A stretch of DNA of 64,000 bases, from contig JARGSG010000024.1 in the NCBI GenBank assembly GCA_030374805.1, positions 372,001 through 436,000 of the forward strand, read 5' to 3'. Position 1 is the first letter of the stretch. Each line of letters begins with the position of its first letter. A model generated the notes under the pieces. The model saw only the letters and a list, made by a program, of their open reading frames with translations, ran no database searches and was not told the DNA's origin. This stretch comes from Gracilaria gracilis. Its lineage: Eukaryota; Rhodophyta; Florideophyceae; Gracilariales; Gracilariaceae. The position numbers and the translations under genes were made by a program. Positions 48,043 to 57,670 of this stretch are shown here, piece after piece.

Positions 48043-49095
48043 TTTTGAGTGATCATCACGCCCTTAATAACCAGGTTTCAGGTAATTCTCTGTGGTGGTA
48101 GAATCTCTATCGCTAAACCTTCATGCAATGCCACCGCTGTTGAGGACAGAAGAGTTAAAGAATTCATGGCAAATCAGCTTCTATATTCGAAGCTTCAGGG
48201 CTGAAGATTCCTCTGTCAGAACAAATGAGCGTTACAAGACTATGCGGACTTAAAAAGCTCTTTGTTCACAAAAACAAGAAGTAAGAGTGTTTTACCAAAC
48301 AGCTATGACGCTGGTGAATGGGATGTGCGAAGAGTGGAGATAAACCTAGCATAGTTTGTAACTACGCATGGGCCTGTGTTACATGCAGTTGTATCCTAAA
48401 TTGATAAGAAAGCAATGCGATGCGACTGTGATACTGCAGTCAAGAAAGCATCCTTTTTTCGAACATGTGAAGACATAATACTCCACGTCGTTTACAACGC
48501 CCTGTCTACAATCACATATTCGTCTTTCTGAAATGTAAGATACAAGTGGGTGCAAGCATGGCGTATGCCCAAACAAAGCTGTGACAGCGTCGTTTCCAAC
48601 TCTCGATAAGTCACCAATGTGTTGTAGTTGTTTGGCAAACAAAACAAAAATGGCTTTAAACTCGTTCGTCCTGCTAGTCTCCTGGCCACATGTGCGTAAC
48701 CCACCAGCACCAGAGCTTGTTCGTCCACCGGAGACTGCCGCGCCCATTTCGCCAAGTCGATTTCGATATCGTTTCTATAGAAATTATATGTATAGCAAAA
48801 TAACCCTCCCCCCCCCCCCCCACAATGTACCTCATATTCTGAACTCAAAGCCCCTTTGACATAAGTTAATTTGTTGACACCCCGTCATAGATACCTGTCA
48901 CTCCTCTCTCTCTCTCTCTGTTTATGAGTGCACTAGCTCAATTATGGCTTGGTGCAGAATGTTTCTGCTCAAAGAAACGCTCTCTCACCAGAAAGGCCAA
49001 CACTCTAACGGGCTATTTTCTAACAATACTAGGAACGGATTTTTCTTGGCGTTCACGGCTAGGAGGTAGACACAAGCGTCCTGTCACTCCTGTTT

Positions 49096-52000
49096 TCAAG
49101 TTGCTGCTTCATCATTTTCCAAGCGTTGGCTGTTTCTTTCGACACGTCCTGAGAGAGTGTTTGCAGCAACCTTATTGTCCAGAATCTCACGAACATCTTC
49201 TACACTTTGAGGTAATTCACCGGCATGTGCGGCAGTATTCTCCAGATTGACGGTTCTGGGACTCAAAACCGATGATGAATAAACCGTGTTTAAAGGAGTC
49301 AAATGGCTCTCGGGAGCCTGCCTTTTGACTCCAGTAACCTGTTCTCCGGTGTTCTGCGAGAGCCCTTGACCAATTCGAGAGCCAAGATGGTTCGAAAGAT
49401 TTTCACCACTAATGTCAAAGTGTTGATCATCCTGAATACCCTTCGGCCTGTCAATTCCATCCTGTAAGAGCATGGATTTTCGGGGGGTTTGCAGAGGGGA
49501 AAACTGCTGACGAGAGGTTTGACGTATAACCTGTGACTCTCGCTGGTTAGATGGGGCTCGCAACGGTTGCAGGTTAGCCAGGAGATCGTTTTCTGAATCA
49601 TTATGCAGAATATGATCCGGGGAACTGGAAATTACGGTCTGTTTCCTAACAGTACGCTGTTGGAGTTGAGCTTCTTGCAACTGAACAGGCTGTTGATCAG
49701 GTCGAGAAGCACGAACTTGGGGTCCAAGATTTTGGGGAGCAATGTTTAACACTCGGTCAGTTCCGGGAACGGGTTGTGATTCAATATCTTCCTTGTGAGG
49801 GCGCAAGGCTGCAGCAGTCGATACACCTTGATGAACATGAGGTTGACGAGATTGCTGCCCATTATACGGTTCTTGAAGGGTGTGGAAGTTCGACATATGC
49901 GCTCTACGTTGGATGCGTCTTGCTTCCCCATCATCAAAAGATTGCTGCTGAACTTGTTGTACGACAGAATTTTGCACAGGAACAGGTCCAGATTGTCCAT
50001 TATGTTGTTGCTGTTGGAGGTTCTCACGCAGAAGGGGAATTGCTCGTTGGGCCGGGTCGGATGCATTCATCTGATCTTGGAGAATCCGGGGCGCCGGATT
50101 CGGTACACGAGCAGGTTCTTGAGCGGGGTGTGGTGCGGCAAAAACTGGTTGAGGTATCGGGGGAGCAATATTTGCTTGCCTCAGATTAATCGAAGTCTGT
50201 AGTGTTGATCCCCTGTTACTCACTTGTTCTTCTTGACGGCCAGTTGTTGGTGTGTCATCATCATTATCGTCACCTGTCTGTTCGTCGTCTTTCAGTACGC
50301 TACTCTTTTGTCCGTTACTAGTCTCGGTGTTACCCTCTTGCCCAAGCCCGGTCTGTACGTCGTCACTCTCTTCACCAGCAGTGTCCAATTCACCATCATG
50401 TCCATCGCCAGTCTGGAAGTCATCATGTTGCCCAGGATCACTTTTGGAGGCGTCTACTTGCCTAACGTGGACCAGCTGTTGATCACTTGATGGTTCACGA
50501 CCAAGCAAGGTGTTATCAATGAGTCCAGCAGCTTTTCGCAAACCAGTCTCGGAGCTTTCCCCCTGTTTCACGCCGACCAAAGCGTCCTTAGACAGTTCAC
50601 GAGATTTCTGAAGACCAGCCTGGGAGTCATCCCCTTGCCGAAGGCCAGTCCCGAGTCCATCAGCTATTCCAAGGTTAGTCTGGGAATTGTCTTCGTCCTG
50701 CCCAGGGCTAGTCTCATCATCGTTACCCCGCTCACCGGTCAGGGCGTTACCTGCTCGTACATCGTCCTGGGCGCCCTCCTCCTGCCTAATACCGGTGCTA
50801 ACGACCTCTCCTCGCCCACTGTCGGTATGAAAGTTGCGTACATCAAAGGTTTGGCCGACTTCTTCTTGTCCATCACTAGTTTGACTGTGATCACCTTCTG
50901 CATTACCGGTTTTGGTTTCATCGACTGGAAAGTCGCTGGATGGCCATCTCATGGCACTTCCGTCATCAGCGAATGCTTTTTCTGCGTTTATGTCATCGTC
51001 ACGTCCTTCATTGGCGCCCTGGCCATCAGCGTTCTTGTCACTAGCGTTTGTATCACTTCCGTCATTAACGCTCGCATCATCATTGATAGCATGATCACCA
51101 TTTGCGTCTTCGGTGTTCGCGTTTTTGGCATCAGCATCATCTGCATACGGAGTTTTGGCGTTCGTATCTTCTGCACCCGTGTCTTCAGCGTTTGCGTCAT
51201 CAGCGTTTGCGTCATCAGCGTTTGCGTCATCAGCGTCCGTGTCATCGGCGTTCGTGTCATCGGCGTTCGTGTCATCGGCGTTCGTGCCATCGGCGCTCGT
51301 GTCTTCGGCGTTCGTGCCATCGGCGCTCGTGTCTTCGGCGTTTGTGCCTTCGGCGTTGCCTTCGTCGTTGCCTTCGGCGTTTGTGCCTTCGGCGTTCGTG
51401 CCATCGGCGTTTGTGTCTTCGGCGTTGACGCTGTCGGCTTTGACTTCATCAGCGTTCGCCTCATCAGCGTTCGCCTCATCAGCGTTCGCCTCATCAGCGT
51501 TCGCCTCATCAGCGTTCGCCTCATCAGCGTTCGCATCATCAGCGTTCGCATCATCAGCGTTCGCATCATCAGCGTTCGCATCATCAGCATTCGTTTCATC
51601 AGCCTGTACATCATCGCCCTGTGGGTGGTATTGCTGTACCACTCCGTCGGAGGCGGGATTATGTGCCTGAGCGGCTGCCAATTCGGAGATTGACAGAGAT
51701 GAGGGCTGGTGCGGATTATGATCAGCGGTGTCGTGATTCGAATCCAAATCACGCGATTCAGCTTGTTGTCTATCGGCGATAGATTGGTCGACATGGTCCA
51801 AAGAATGCTGCGAGTCATGCATTATGACATGCTGATCATGAAAGATGGAATGCTTACTACGGCGGTCACGCAACGAAACTCGGGCGTAATCATGCAACGA
51901 CGCTGCATGAGCGTATTGATCGGAAGCTGATTCGGGCGCATCGCCGTGTACTACACCGACAGGACTGTGCTGGTGATTTGTTCTGCCTGCATGCACAGAG

Positions 52001-52215
52001 ACGTCATCTTGAATAGGCACGCCGCCGTGAATAACCACGGGCGACGGTCGGAAGATGCTGAAATGCGGCCTCAGCAAGAAGAAGGCAGCCAAGAAGAGCA
52101 GGGCGAAAGCGAGGCGAAGATATGCAACGCGCGATCGCGGGCGATAAGCACGGAAGCGCTTGCCAGTCACGGAGGCACGTTGCATGTGTTGCGGGCTGGT
52201 GTGTCGATGAAGCAT
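49096..52215 (-). CDS. Type II membrane protein with long acidic NAD(D/E)(A/T) pentapeptide array
   Basis: A 1039-residue protein from ATG 52215 (MLHRHTSPQHMQ). A basic N-terminus of about 30 residues is followed by one hydrophobic helix (about 30-49, AYLRLAFALLFLAAFFLL) and then a wholly hydrophilic body. This is a signal-anchor, type II topology with the body in the Golgi lumen or outside the cell. After a His/Asp-rich segment comes an array of about 38 pentapeptides of the form N-A-(D/E)-(D/E/G)-(A/T) (about residues 205-360), very acidic. Then follow Gly/Asp/Gln-rich repeats such as QTGLGQEGN and a Gln-rich region. No catalytic domain was found. The pentapeptide lacks the central Leu/Phe of true pentapeptide-repeat beta-helices, so it is probably disordered. 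A cation-binding or wall/matrix role is a guess. Confidence 0.75.
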   Translation of the reverse strand: MLHRHTSPQHMQRASVTGKRFRAYRPRSRVAYLRLAFALLFLAAFFLLRPHFSIFRPSPVVIHGGVPIQDDVSVHAGRTNHQHSPVGVVHGDAPESASDQYAHAASLHDYARVSLRDRRSKHSIFHDQHVIMHDSQHSLDHVDQSIADRQQAESRDLDSNHDTADHNPHQPSSLSISELAAAQAHNPASDGVVQQYHPQGDDVQADETNADDANADDANADDANADDANADEANADEANADEANADEANADEANADEVKADSVNAEDTNADGTNAEGTNAEGNDEGNAEGTNAEDTSADGTNAEDTSADGTNADDTNADDTNADDTDADDANADDANADDANAEDTGAEDTNAKTPYADDADAKNANTEDANGDHAINDDASVNDGSDTNASDKNADGQGANEGRDDDINAEKAFADDGSAMRWPSSDFPVDETKTGNAEGDHSQTSDGQEEVGQTFDVRNFHTDSGRGEVVSTGIRQEEGAQDDVRAGNALTGERGNDDETSPGQDEDNSQTNLGIADGLGTGLRQGDDSQAGLQKSRELSKDALVGVKQGESSETGLRKAAGLIDNTLLGREPSSDQQLVHVRQVDASKSDPGQHDDFQTGDGHDGELDTAGEESDDVQTGLGQEGNTETSNGQKSSVLKDDEQTGDDNDDDTPTTGRQEEQVSNRGSTLQTSINLRQANIAPPIPQPVFAAPHPAQEPARVPNPAPRILQDQMNASDPAQRAIPLLRENLQQQQHNGQSGPVPVQNSVVQQVQQQSFDDGEARRIQRRAHMSNFHTLQEPYNGQQSRQPHVHQGVSTAAALRPHKEDIESQPVPGTDRVLNIAPQNLGPQVRASRPDQQPVQLQEAQLQQRTVRKQTVISSSPDHILHNDSENDLLANLQPLRAPSNQRESQVIRQTSRQQFSPLQTPRKSMLLQDGIDRPKGIQDDQHFDISGENLSNHLGSRIGQGLSQNTGEQVTGVKRQAPESHLTPLNTVYSSSVLSPRTVNLENTAAHAGELPQSVEDVREILDNKVAANTLSGRVERNSQRLENDEAAT
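51175..51610. repeat. 15-bp coding minisatellite encoding the acidic pentapeptides
   Basis: Units of the type GC(A/C)TCATCAGCGTTC (plus strand) repeat through the array. Five consecutive GCCTCATCAGCGTTC units (NADEA) adjoin four GCATCATCAGCGTTC units (NADDA). Units at the 3' end of the gene's array are more diverged. Local homogenisation and drift at the edges are evident. Confidence 0.95.
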
Positions 52216-52658
52216 GATGGCGGAGGCGCGAGAGGGAACATGACGGAGGGAGACGAATGAAGGCAGCGAGAGAGGAGGGATTTTGTGCGGTAAGTTCCCA
52301 CTGGGACAGGTGTGCGCACGCTTTGCGCTTGGTGCGGCACCGGGCCGGGTGTGCGAGCGTGCGAGGGGGGAGCGGGGGAGGGGGGGGAAGGGGGAGAGAT
52401 AGTTTTTGTTCGGGTTTACAGGGCGGCAGGGAGATGAGATACATCGGGCAACAGTGCTGGACACGCGAGAGTCTCATGACTCATATTACATATGTGCCAC
52501 GCGGGTGGTTGACGATGAAAGATCAAAAAGGCGCTTTCCCGGCGCCGTGTGCGAACGCGCAAAACTGACAAACAACAAGCGCTTTTTTACCGACTAATCT
52601 AGTTGAGCCATCCCACAGCGGGCGATTGATTGGGCGCTAGCTAACAGAAAAGAGCAAG
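52216..52658. promoter_or_regulatory. Region upstream of the acidic-repeat gene
   Basis: About 440 bp between two minus-strand genes. A purine-rich tract (GGGGGGAGCGGGGGAGGGGGGG-like) lies at about 52360-52400, which is pyrimidine-rich in the sense of the downstream gene. The reading frame stays open through this region but lacks conserved features. Confidence 0.45.
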
Positions 52659-53256
52659 TCACGAGGTTGGTGTGGCAGGCGCGGCTTGATCCGAGTTAGG
52701 TTGAGAGGCGGGCGAGAGCGGCGGATTGGTGTCGCCCGCGTGCTCGGCGGGCGATTGTTGGTGGTCGTTGTTAGTGCAGTTATCGTCGACGGGTTGCTCG
52801 ATACGAGTGAGCCATATCTGGATCTTGGCCTTTGGCGCAGACGAGTGTCCCTTGGTGGGCTCCACCAACGACGTTTGAATCTCTGATGCAACGACAAGAA
52901 CGAAGAGTGTGAGTAGAGACAGCGCGTTGCAACGGGCGTGCGGCGGCAAGTAGAGACGTACCATCTATGGTTGCAATGTTAGCTTCGCGTAAAAGTTCGG
53001 CGATTGTGACAACGTTGACGACGGCCAAGCCCAGCCCACTGAGCTCGATTTGCGCGTCCGAGTGCAGAAACTTCTTGGCCAACGACACGAAGAAGTGCAC
53101 CGGACGCTTCTCCCTCGACACCTGAATACGTCGGCAAGTAGCGCCGTTGTGCTGCGGCTCAGCGCGCTGCTTGATTTGCACAACAGCGTCAACGTCAACG
53201 TCACTCTCCAGCACAGAGTGGGCGCCGGGCGGCGCAACCGAAGCAGAGGGCGTCAT
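52659..53256 (-). CDS. Alba-family nucleic-acid-binding protein (two exons)
   Basis: Exon 1 is 53256-52962 and exon 2 is 52882-52659. The 79-bp intron (52961-52883, GTACGT...GCATCAG) splits a Glu codon, giving 172 residues from ATG 53256 (MTPSASVAPPG). The Alba domain spans both exons: RRIQVSREKRPVHFFVSLAK, KKFLHSDAQIELSGLGLAVV, NVVTIAELLREANIATI, and, after the splice, EIQTSLVEP and KAKIQIWLTRI. These match plant Alba proteins (IQVS..KP.FFYVNLAKR, VELSALGMAI). The 45-residue tail is Pro/Ser/Asn-rich, not RGG. Eukaryotic Alba proteins bind RNA and R-loops, and the family includes RNase P/MRP subunits Rpp20/Rpp25. The paralog type cannot be fixed. The intron placement is strongly supported because the domain is complete only after splicing. 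Confidence 0.85.
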
Positions 53257-53619
53257 GGCGCAACGAGAAGGGAACGAAGCAAAAGCAAGCAAGTAGCACG
53301 GAAGCAAGGCAAGCAAACAAGCAGGGGCGCGCTGACGACGGCGGCCACCACAGCTGTTGACGACCGCTCAAAGCGCTTAAGAAGGACGTGGGCGCGCGGG
53401 CGGCGCGCCCGCCGCGACAGACGTTTTACTGTCGGTACGACGAATGCATCCGTCTACGCGTGGCGCTTGGTGCGGACGTTCACTTTTCAACGCGGCGTGG
53501 CTTACACGACTACGTCGCGCGCGTGGACGTGTCGCTCACGCGCGCGCCGCGCCAACCACCAATGCGCTGCCACTGTCGCGCGCGCAAGTGCCGCGCACTG
53601 CCCGCCGCCGCACGCGCCC
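53257..53619. other. GC-rich intergenic region
   Basis: About 360 bp between the Alba start and the tRNA promoter. It is very rich in GCGC motifs (53390-53600) and must contain the Alba promoter on the minus strand. The long plus-strand frames here are artefacts of high GC content. Confidence 0.5.
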
Positions 53620-53627
53620 TATAAATA
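53620..53627 (+). promoter_or_regulatory. TATA box upstream of tRNA-Cys
   Basis: TATAAATA lies about 40 bp before the first base of the tRNA, in an otherwise GC-rich stretch. No plus-strand protein gene starts downstream, so the tRNA is the natural target. TATA-like elements at this distance assist TFIIIB placement in plant tRNA genes (known). Confidence 0.65.
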
Positions 53628-53659
53628 CCGATGCCGCTGCCCCCATTTTCCAGCGCTGA

Positions 53660-53731
53660 GGGTTCGTAGCTCAGTGGTAGAGCAATCGACTGCAGATCGA
53701 TAGGTCGCGTGTTCGACTCACGCCGGGCCCT
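53660..53731 (+). tRNA. trnC-GCA: tRNA-Cys (anticodon GCA)
   Basis: A complete cloverleaf. The acceptor stem GGGTTCG pairs with CGGGCCC (two G-U pairs). The D arm is GCTC...GAGC, and the anticodon stem ATCGA/TCGAT closes the loop CTGCAGA with anticodon GCA. The variable region is AGGTC, and the T stem GCGTG/CACGC holds TTCGACT. The discriminator base is T, the known identity element of tRNA-Cys. No intron is present. Internal A and B boxes (TAGCTCAGTGG and GTTCGACTC) are intact. A T-run terminator follows at about 53739-53744. It is nuclear type, without encoded CCA. Confidence 0.96.
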
Positions 53732-53738
53732 TTCCACA

Positions 53739-53760
53739 TTTTTTGATTTCATTTTTTTTG
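53739..53760 (+). terminator. RNA polymerase III terminator (T tracts)
   Basis: Six T at 53739-53744, then a second longer T run (about 53752-53759), lie 8-30 bp after the tRNA. This is the standard Pol III stop signal with a back-up. Confidence 0.85.
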
Positions 53761-55224
53761 TCAGAGTCCGCCCAGCCCCGGCAGCTTGAGCCCGCCCGCC
53801 ACTCGCCCGAACCCGCGTCCGCCGCTCCCGCCAAGTCCCGAGCTCGGTGCAGCCGCCGGCGCGCCGCCCGTCGAGACGGGGCGATCCGGCCGTCCGAGCG
53901 ACCCCAATGGCAGATTCATCCCCGTCGCGATATTGCCCGCATCGCCGCCGCCGCTGCCGTCGCTGCCGCCGCCGCCGCCAATCGTCGCGGCGATGGGCGT
54001 CACCGCACGGCTGAAGCTCACCTTCTCGTCGTCAAAGTCCGCCATGTCAATTTGTTCGTCGCCGTCGAACATTGCGCCTGCTACGTCGTCTAGATTCACG
54101 TTCACTTGCTCGATGAATGGCGCCCATGACCCGCCCCTAAACGGCACCACGGGCATATATACTCGTTCATTGCTTCCCGCGATGGGCGGTCGCTGCAGAC
54201 CATCTGAAGGCGCCACTGTCTCGGGCTCGGAGCTCAGGTCTTCTATTTCCATCACCGCTTCATCATCGTCGTCGTCGTCTCCGTCCGCGGCACTGCTGTC
54301 TGTGCCTGCTGTCAACGATGTCACTGGTAGCAGGCCACTGCTCAGTTGACGCACCGACTCCTTGTCATTCTTCCTCTTCCTTCTTCGTGACCAAGCGCGG
54401 ATGTACTTGATCTTGTACGTCGCCGGCAACGTGTTTCTGGACGGCAGACCGAACCAAAACGGCATCGTTTCCACGTCAAACTTGATGGGGAACGCCTGTC
54501 TCCAGTTTCTGTTGCGGTCTCTGCGAATCCTACGTCCGTTGAACGTCCATGTGATGTAGTTTTTCGCCCAGTCTACCCCGTACGTGTTGAACTTGGAACG
54601 CAGCTTTTTGCTGTGTGTGTAGTATGACGGCTTGTCGATTTCGTTCTCACCTGGACTAATGCCCTTCTTCGTGTTTCGAAACACGTGCAGATTCATGTTG
54701 ATGCGTCTGCGATAGTCCACTCCGTCTCTCACTGCGCCGCCTCCGATTTCGAATACATCGATTTCGGTCCAGAGCGTGGGCGTGTCAAGAGAACCCCAGA
54801 AAGATGACGACAATCTTGAATTACCGGGCTTAGCCCGCACTTCAAAGTAGCCGTATTTCGCCTTCTTTCGAGTCATCACGAACGATGTCGTGTAGTTTCC
54901 ATAACCTTCTGGTGCATCCTTGAACGCATCATCATTTCTCTCGTACCGACCGCGCAGCCGTAGCTCTCCTTTTCGTTGCTTGACGTTTTTGGTCGCGAAC
55001 AGTCCCGGTTGTCTCCCCTTCCATCGGGGGTTGATGTCGTACCATTTGTCAAGGTCGAACTTCCGACCCCTGAACTCATCTGTGAAGTCTTCCTTCTGTA
55101 TGAATTTGAACTTCCTGAACAAGCCGTCTCGCAACACCGGTTTCTTTCCTCTGCTCTCCGCTGTCGCTATTAGCAGCGCTAGCAACGCGAGCGTGAACAG
55201 AGTGTGGTTGTTTATATTCCTCAT
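53761..55224 (-). CDS. Secreted GH16 glycoside hydrolase (galactan/glucan type)
   Basis: A 487-residue protein from ATG 55224, with a signal peptide (MRNINNHTLFTLALLALLIA). The catalytic domain (about 40-290) begins FTDEFRGRKFDLDKWYD, continues GRQPGLFATKNV...GYGNYTTSFV, KAKYGYFEVRAKPGNSRLSSSFWG, and carries the GH16 active-site signature ExDxxE as EIDVFEIGG (Glu154 nucleophile, Asp156, Glu159 acid/base, all intact). HVFRNT and YGVDWAKNYITWTFNGRRIRR close the sandwich. The W-rich start and 'LSSSFWGS' resemble agarases, porphyranases and kappa-carrageenases. The C-terminal 180 residues are acidic, then Gly/Pro-rich and of low complexity. It probably remodels cell-wall galactan. The exact substrate is not assigned. 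Confidence 0.9.
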   Translation of the reverse strand: MRNINNHTLFTLALLALLIATAESRGKKPVLRDGLFRKFKFIQKEDFTDEFRGRKFDLDKWYDINPRWKGRQPGLFATKNVKQRKGELRLRGRYERNDDAFKDAPEGYGNYTTSFVMTRKKAKYGYFEVRAKPGNSRLSSSFWGSLDTPTLWTEIDVFEIGGGAVRDGVDYRRRINMNLHVFRNTKKGISPGENEIDKPSYYTHSKKLRSKFNTYGVDWAKNYITWTFNGRRIRRDRNRNWRQAFPIKFDVETMPFWFGLPSRNTLPATYKIKYIRAWSRRRKRKNDKESVRQLSSGLLPVTSLTAGTDSSAADGDDDDDDEAVMEIEDLSSEPETVAPSDGLQRPPIAGSNERVYMPVVPFRGGSWAPFIEQVNVNLDDVAGAMFDGDEQIDMADFDDEKVSFSRAVTPIAATIGGGGGSDGSGGGDAGNIATGMNLPLGSLGRPDRPVSTGGAPAAAPSSGLGGSGGRGFGRVAGGLKLPGLGGL

Positions 55225-55251
55225 AGTGGCAGCGTTGTTGTGGCTCTTTAG

Positions 55252-55257
55252 TATATA
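55252..55257 (-). promoter_or_regulatory. TATATA element just upstream of the GH16 start
   Basis: On the minus strand TATATA lies 28-33 bases before the ATG of the GH16 gene. If it is a working TATA box, transcription would begin at or next to the ATG, leaving almost no 5' leader. Confidence 0.45.
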
Positions 55258-57008
55258 AGAGCCTCTTGTCACCAGTATTGGTGACTCGAGGGGGATTGTC
55301 TGGTAGCAAGCACGGCGCTACGCTGCATGTTGGCAGTTTCTACTAGTACCAACCCCGCTAGTCCCTGCAATGGTGGAAGCATCTCCGGGCCCAGCTTTGC
55401 CATTGCTGAAGTGCTGTTTCTTGCGCAACTGACCGTATTTCTACTGGCGTAGGGTCGCCAGAGTTAGTGAACGCCCGTATTTCGAGCAACCTTCCATGTG
55501 TGCTCATTTGCACCCATGTGCGCCGACATCGGCGAGGCCACAGGAGTGGCCCTTTGCTCCGCTCAGAATGGCGTTGTTCATGGTACAATCGGCTGGTGTC
55601 AAAAACGCGCAACTGTGTCGACGCCCTCGCTGTGGTACATAGTCATTTGCAACTGACGTTCGGTACCGAGGGTACCGTCATTCCTTGCTAGTCAGATTAC
55701 ATCATGTTCAAGGGCCTCCAGCTTTCCCAGTCTACGTCTTTTCCCGTGATAGACCTAAATACAAATGTCTTCATTCGTGTTCACTTGGTACATATCAACA
55801 AATCGAGAGGGTAGCCTCTTTACCCATTGCTTGATCTGGTTCTAGGAACACTTGTACATGGTATTTCTAATAAGAACAATTGTTCGGAACGAAATCTGGA
55901 ACCCTCATGTTGCGCAAAACTCTGTAGAGTACAGGTGCGAAACTTGGCAAGACGGTTCCGAAGAAGGATCTTTCTCGAAGCTCCACTCGAAAAGAAACTT
56001 GTCATGTCTTACCGCTTGCTGCTTGCACTTTGAAGAACAAGTCTATACGGAGTTCTTCAAGTTGCGGATTACACCCATATCTCATTCACGCTTATCGTCT
56101 CTCTCTTTCTCTCTCGTTATGTGGGTTTGCGAAAGACAAGCGTGTCCAGCCAGGTTGACCCTTGAGCATCCAGCAGAAATGGGAGCCTTTTAGCACTGTT
56201 AGTCGTTTAGAAGGTCTGTCTGTAGAGTTCTACTTTGTGACTGACTGTTTTCATGTACCTCTCAGTCAATAGTGATAAACTTGCTACGCTGGGTAGTCAC
56301 ATTCCTCTAGCTAGAAACAATCAGAAACGAGGTTTGAAATCCTTAGAGAAGGCATAACCGTAGTCATTCTGGCGAAAGAGGAACAAACAGTCCGTCACAA
56401 ATACAATCTTTCTAAAGACCCTCGCCCCTACGCCAAAAACAAAAACACTCACTTCCACCGAGACAAGAAACATGCGAAAATGAATCTAGCACTAGAACGT
56501 TTAGTAATGGGTTCGTCACAAACTATCAGGAACACCATCCTTATTCAAGTTGATGAAGGCGTTCTCTGGCATCATTCTGTTTGATTAGTTTTTTTTTCTG
56601 ACTATTGATGTTAGTCGTAGAAATGTGTTACAGGTTGTTGGGTCTTTCTCCCTCCCTCTCGGTTGTCTGAAGAGTCAGACAGCAATGGTTTCAAATTTTG
56701 CTGTCTCGCTACTCTCCTACTGACATCCATGACTTCCCGTTAACACCGCAGCTCTCCAACAGGTTCATTTAACCGCTTCATTAACTCCGTCTGGTAACAG
56801 TGCATAGCTTATACAGTAAACCATGTATCCAACGACAAAGTTTCTGCGTAGTAACTTGAACCACAATTCATGAAGGTTCATGCGGTGATGAACTGATCCT
56901 CATGTCAATCTCCGCCACACAGCAGGAGTAAATCGCCGTGTAAGCTAAGACCTCTATAATCCTCTCTCTTCAGAAAGATAAAAAACTGACCATTCTCTCT
57001 CTCTATCG

Positions 57009-57011
<3 letters not shown>

Positions 57012-57045
<34 letters not shown>
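57012..57045. repeat. (GA)17 microsatellite
   Basis: An uninterrupted GA dinucleotide run in the gene-poor stretch. A partly complementary CTCTCTCTC lies about 20 bp upstream (56993-57004), which could fold back onto it. Confidence 0.95.
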
Positions 57046-57048
<3 letters not shown>

Positions 57049-57670
57049 TCGACAAAGGTGCGATCAAAAGTCCAGGATAGTTGTGATTGCACTGACTGCT
57101 TCTAAAGCAGAAATATTGAGGGAAGGCTTTCAATCCCGATTGGATTCGGGAATTGTGATCGCAATGGCTAGAAATCGAATGGGAACCACCCCTTGCTTGC
57201 GTCTCTCTAAAAAAACTTTGGTAGAGGCGAAACAAAAAGGCGACGTTTATTGGGATGTATAGTAGCGGCTTTTCTCTGGCGGTACAGAACCGTTGGTACA
57301 CGGGCAATGACGGCCCTTACTGGTTCTTGGAACAGCATACATGTCGCGGATGCGGTTCAAAGGGTAGCAGGGCGCATAGGCACCGAACGCCTCAGAGGAG
57401 GCGATCACCGCGGGGTGAGAGCACAGCGATAGTCAACAGCCTTCTGAATTCTGAACGTTATCAGCAAGTGCGACTCACTGAAGCGTGCCATTAATACAGC
57501 ACGAAAGAGAGCAAGAACCTTCCACCAATCTCTCCGTGACTCCCACAGCTTTTGCCTTATCGATCCACAATCTTGCCCTTCAAGAACATACTGTATTGCC
57601 AACGCTCAAAAGAGGCCATACAAGTTGTACTTCTAACGCAAGGGATATGGAGTTCATAAATTGCTCCAGG

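Larger units (their letters stand above)
45713..49095. other. Gene-poor region with simple repeats and possible gene relics
   Basis: About 3.4 kb with no supportable gene. Minus-strand frames at 46701-47066 and 47496-47979 have a peptide-like composition split between overlapping frames, as in a decayed gene or element, but no domain could be named. An 8-bp-arm hairpin AACGGTAC-AGT-GTACCGTT is at 46125-46143. Confidence 0.5.
55225..57670. other. Gene-poor region
   Basis: About 2.4 kb without a supportable gene. Present are a small dyad GTCTGA-AGAG-TCAGAC-like near 56665, a (GA)n microsatellite and scattered short frames lacking homology signals. The part nearest 55224 must contain the GH16 promoter. 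Confidence 0.5.

Noticed and set aside
50635-51693. Long plus-strand frame opposite the acidic-repeat gene, rich in hydrophobic V-I-G-V-R-type repeats
   Set aside because: It is the mirror of the 15-bp minisatellite. The minus-strand frame is three times longer, has a start plus signal-anchor and is hydrophilic throughout.
53050-53703. 217-codon plus-strand arginine-rich frame
   Set aside because: It runs antisense through the Alba exons and straight into the tRNA-Cys gene. It is an artefact of high GC content.
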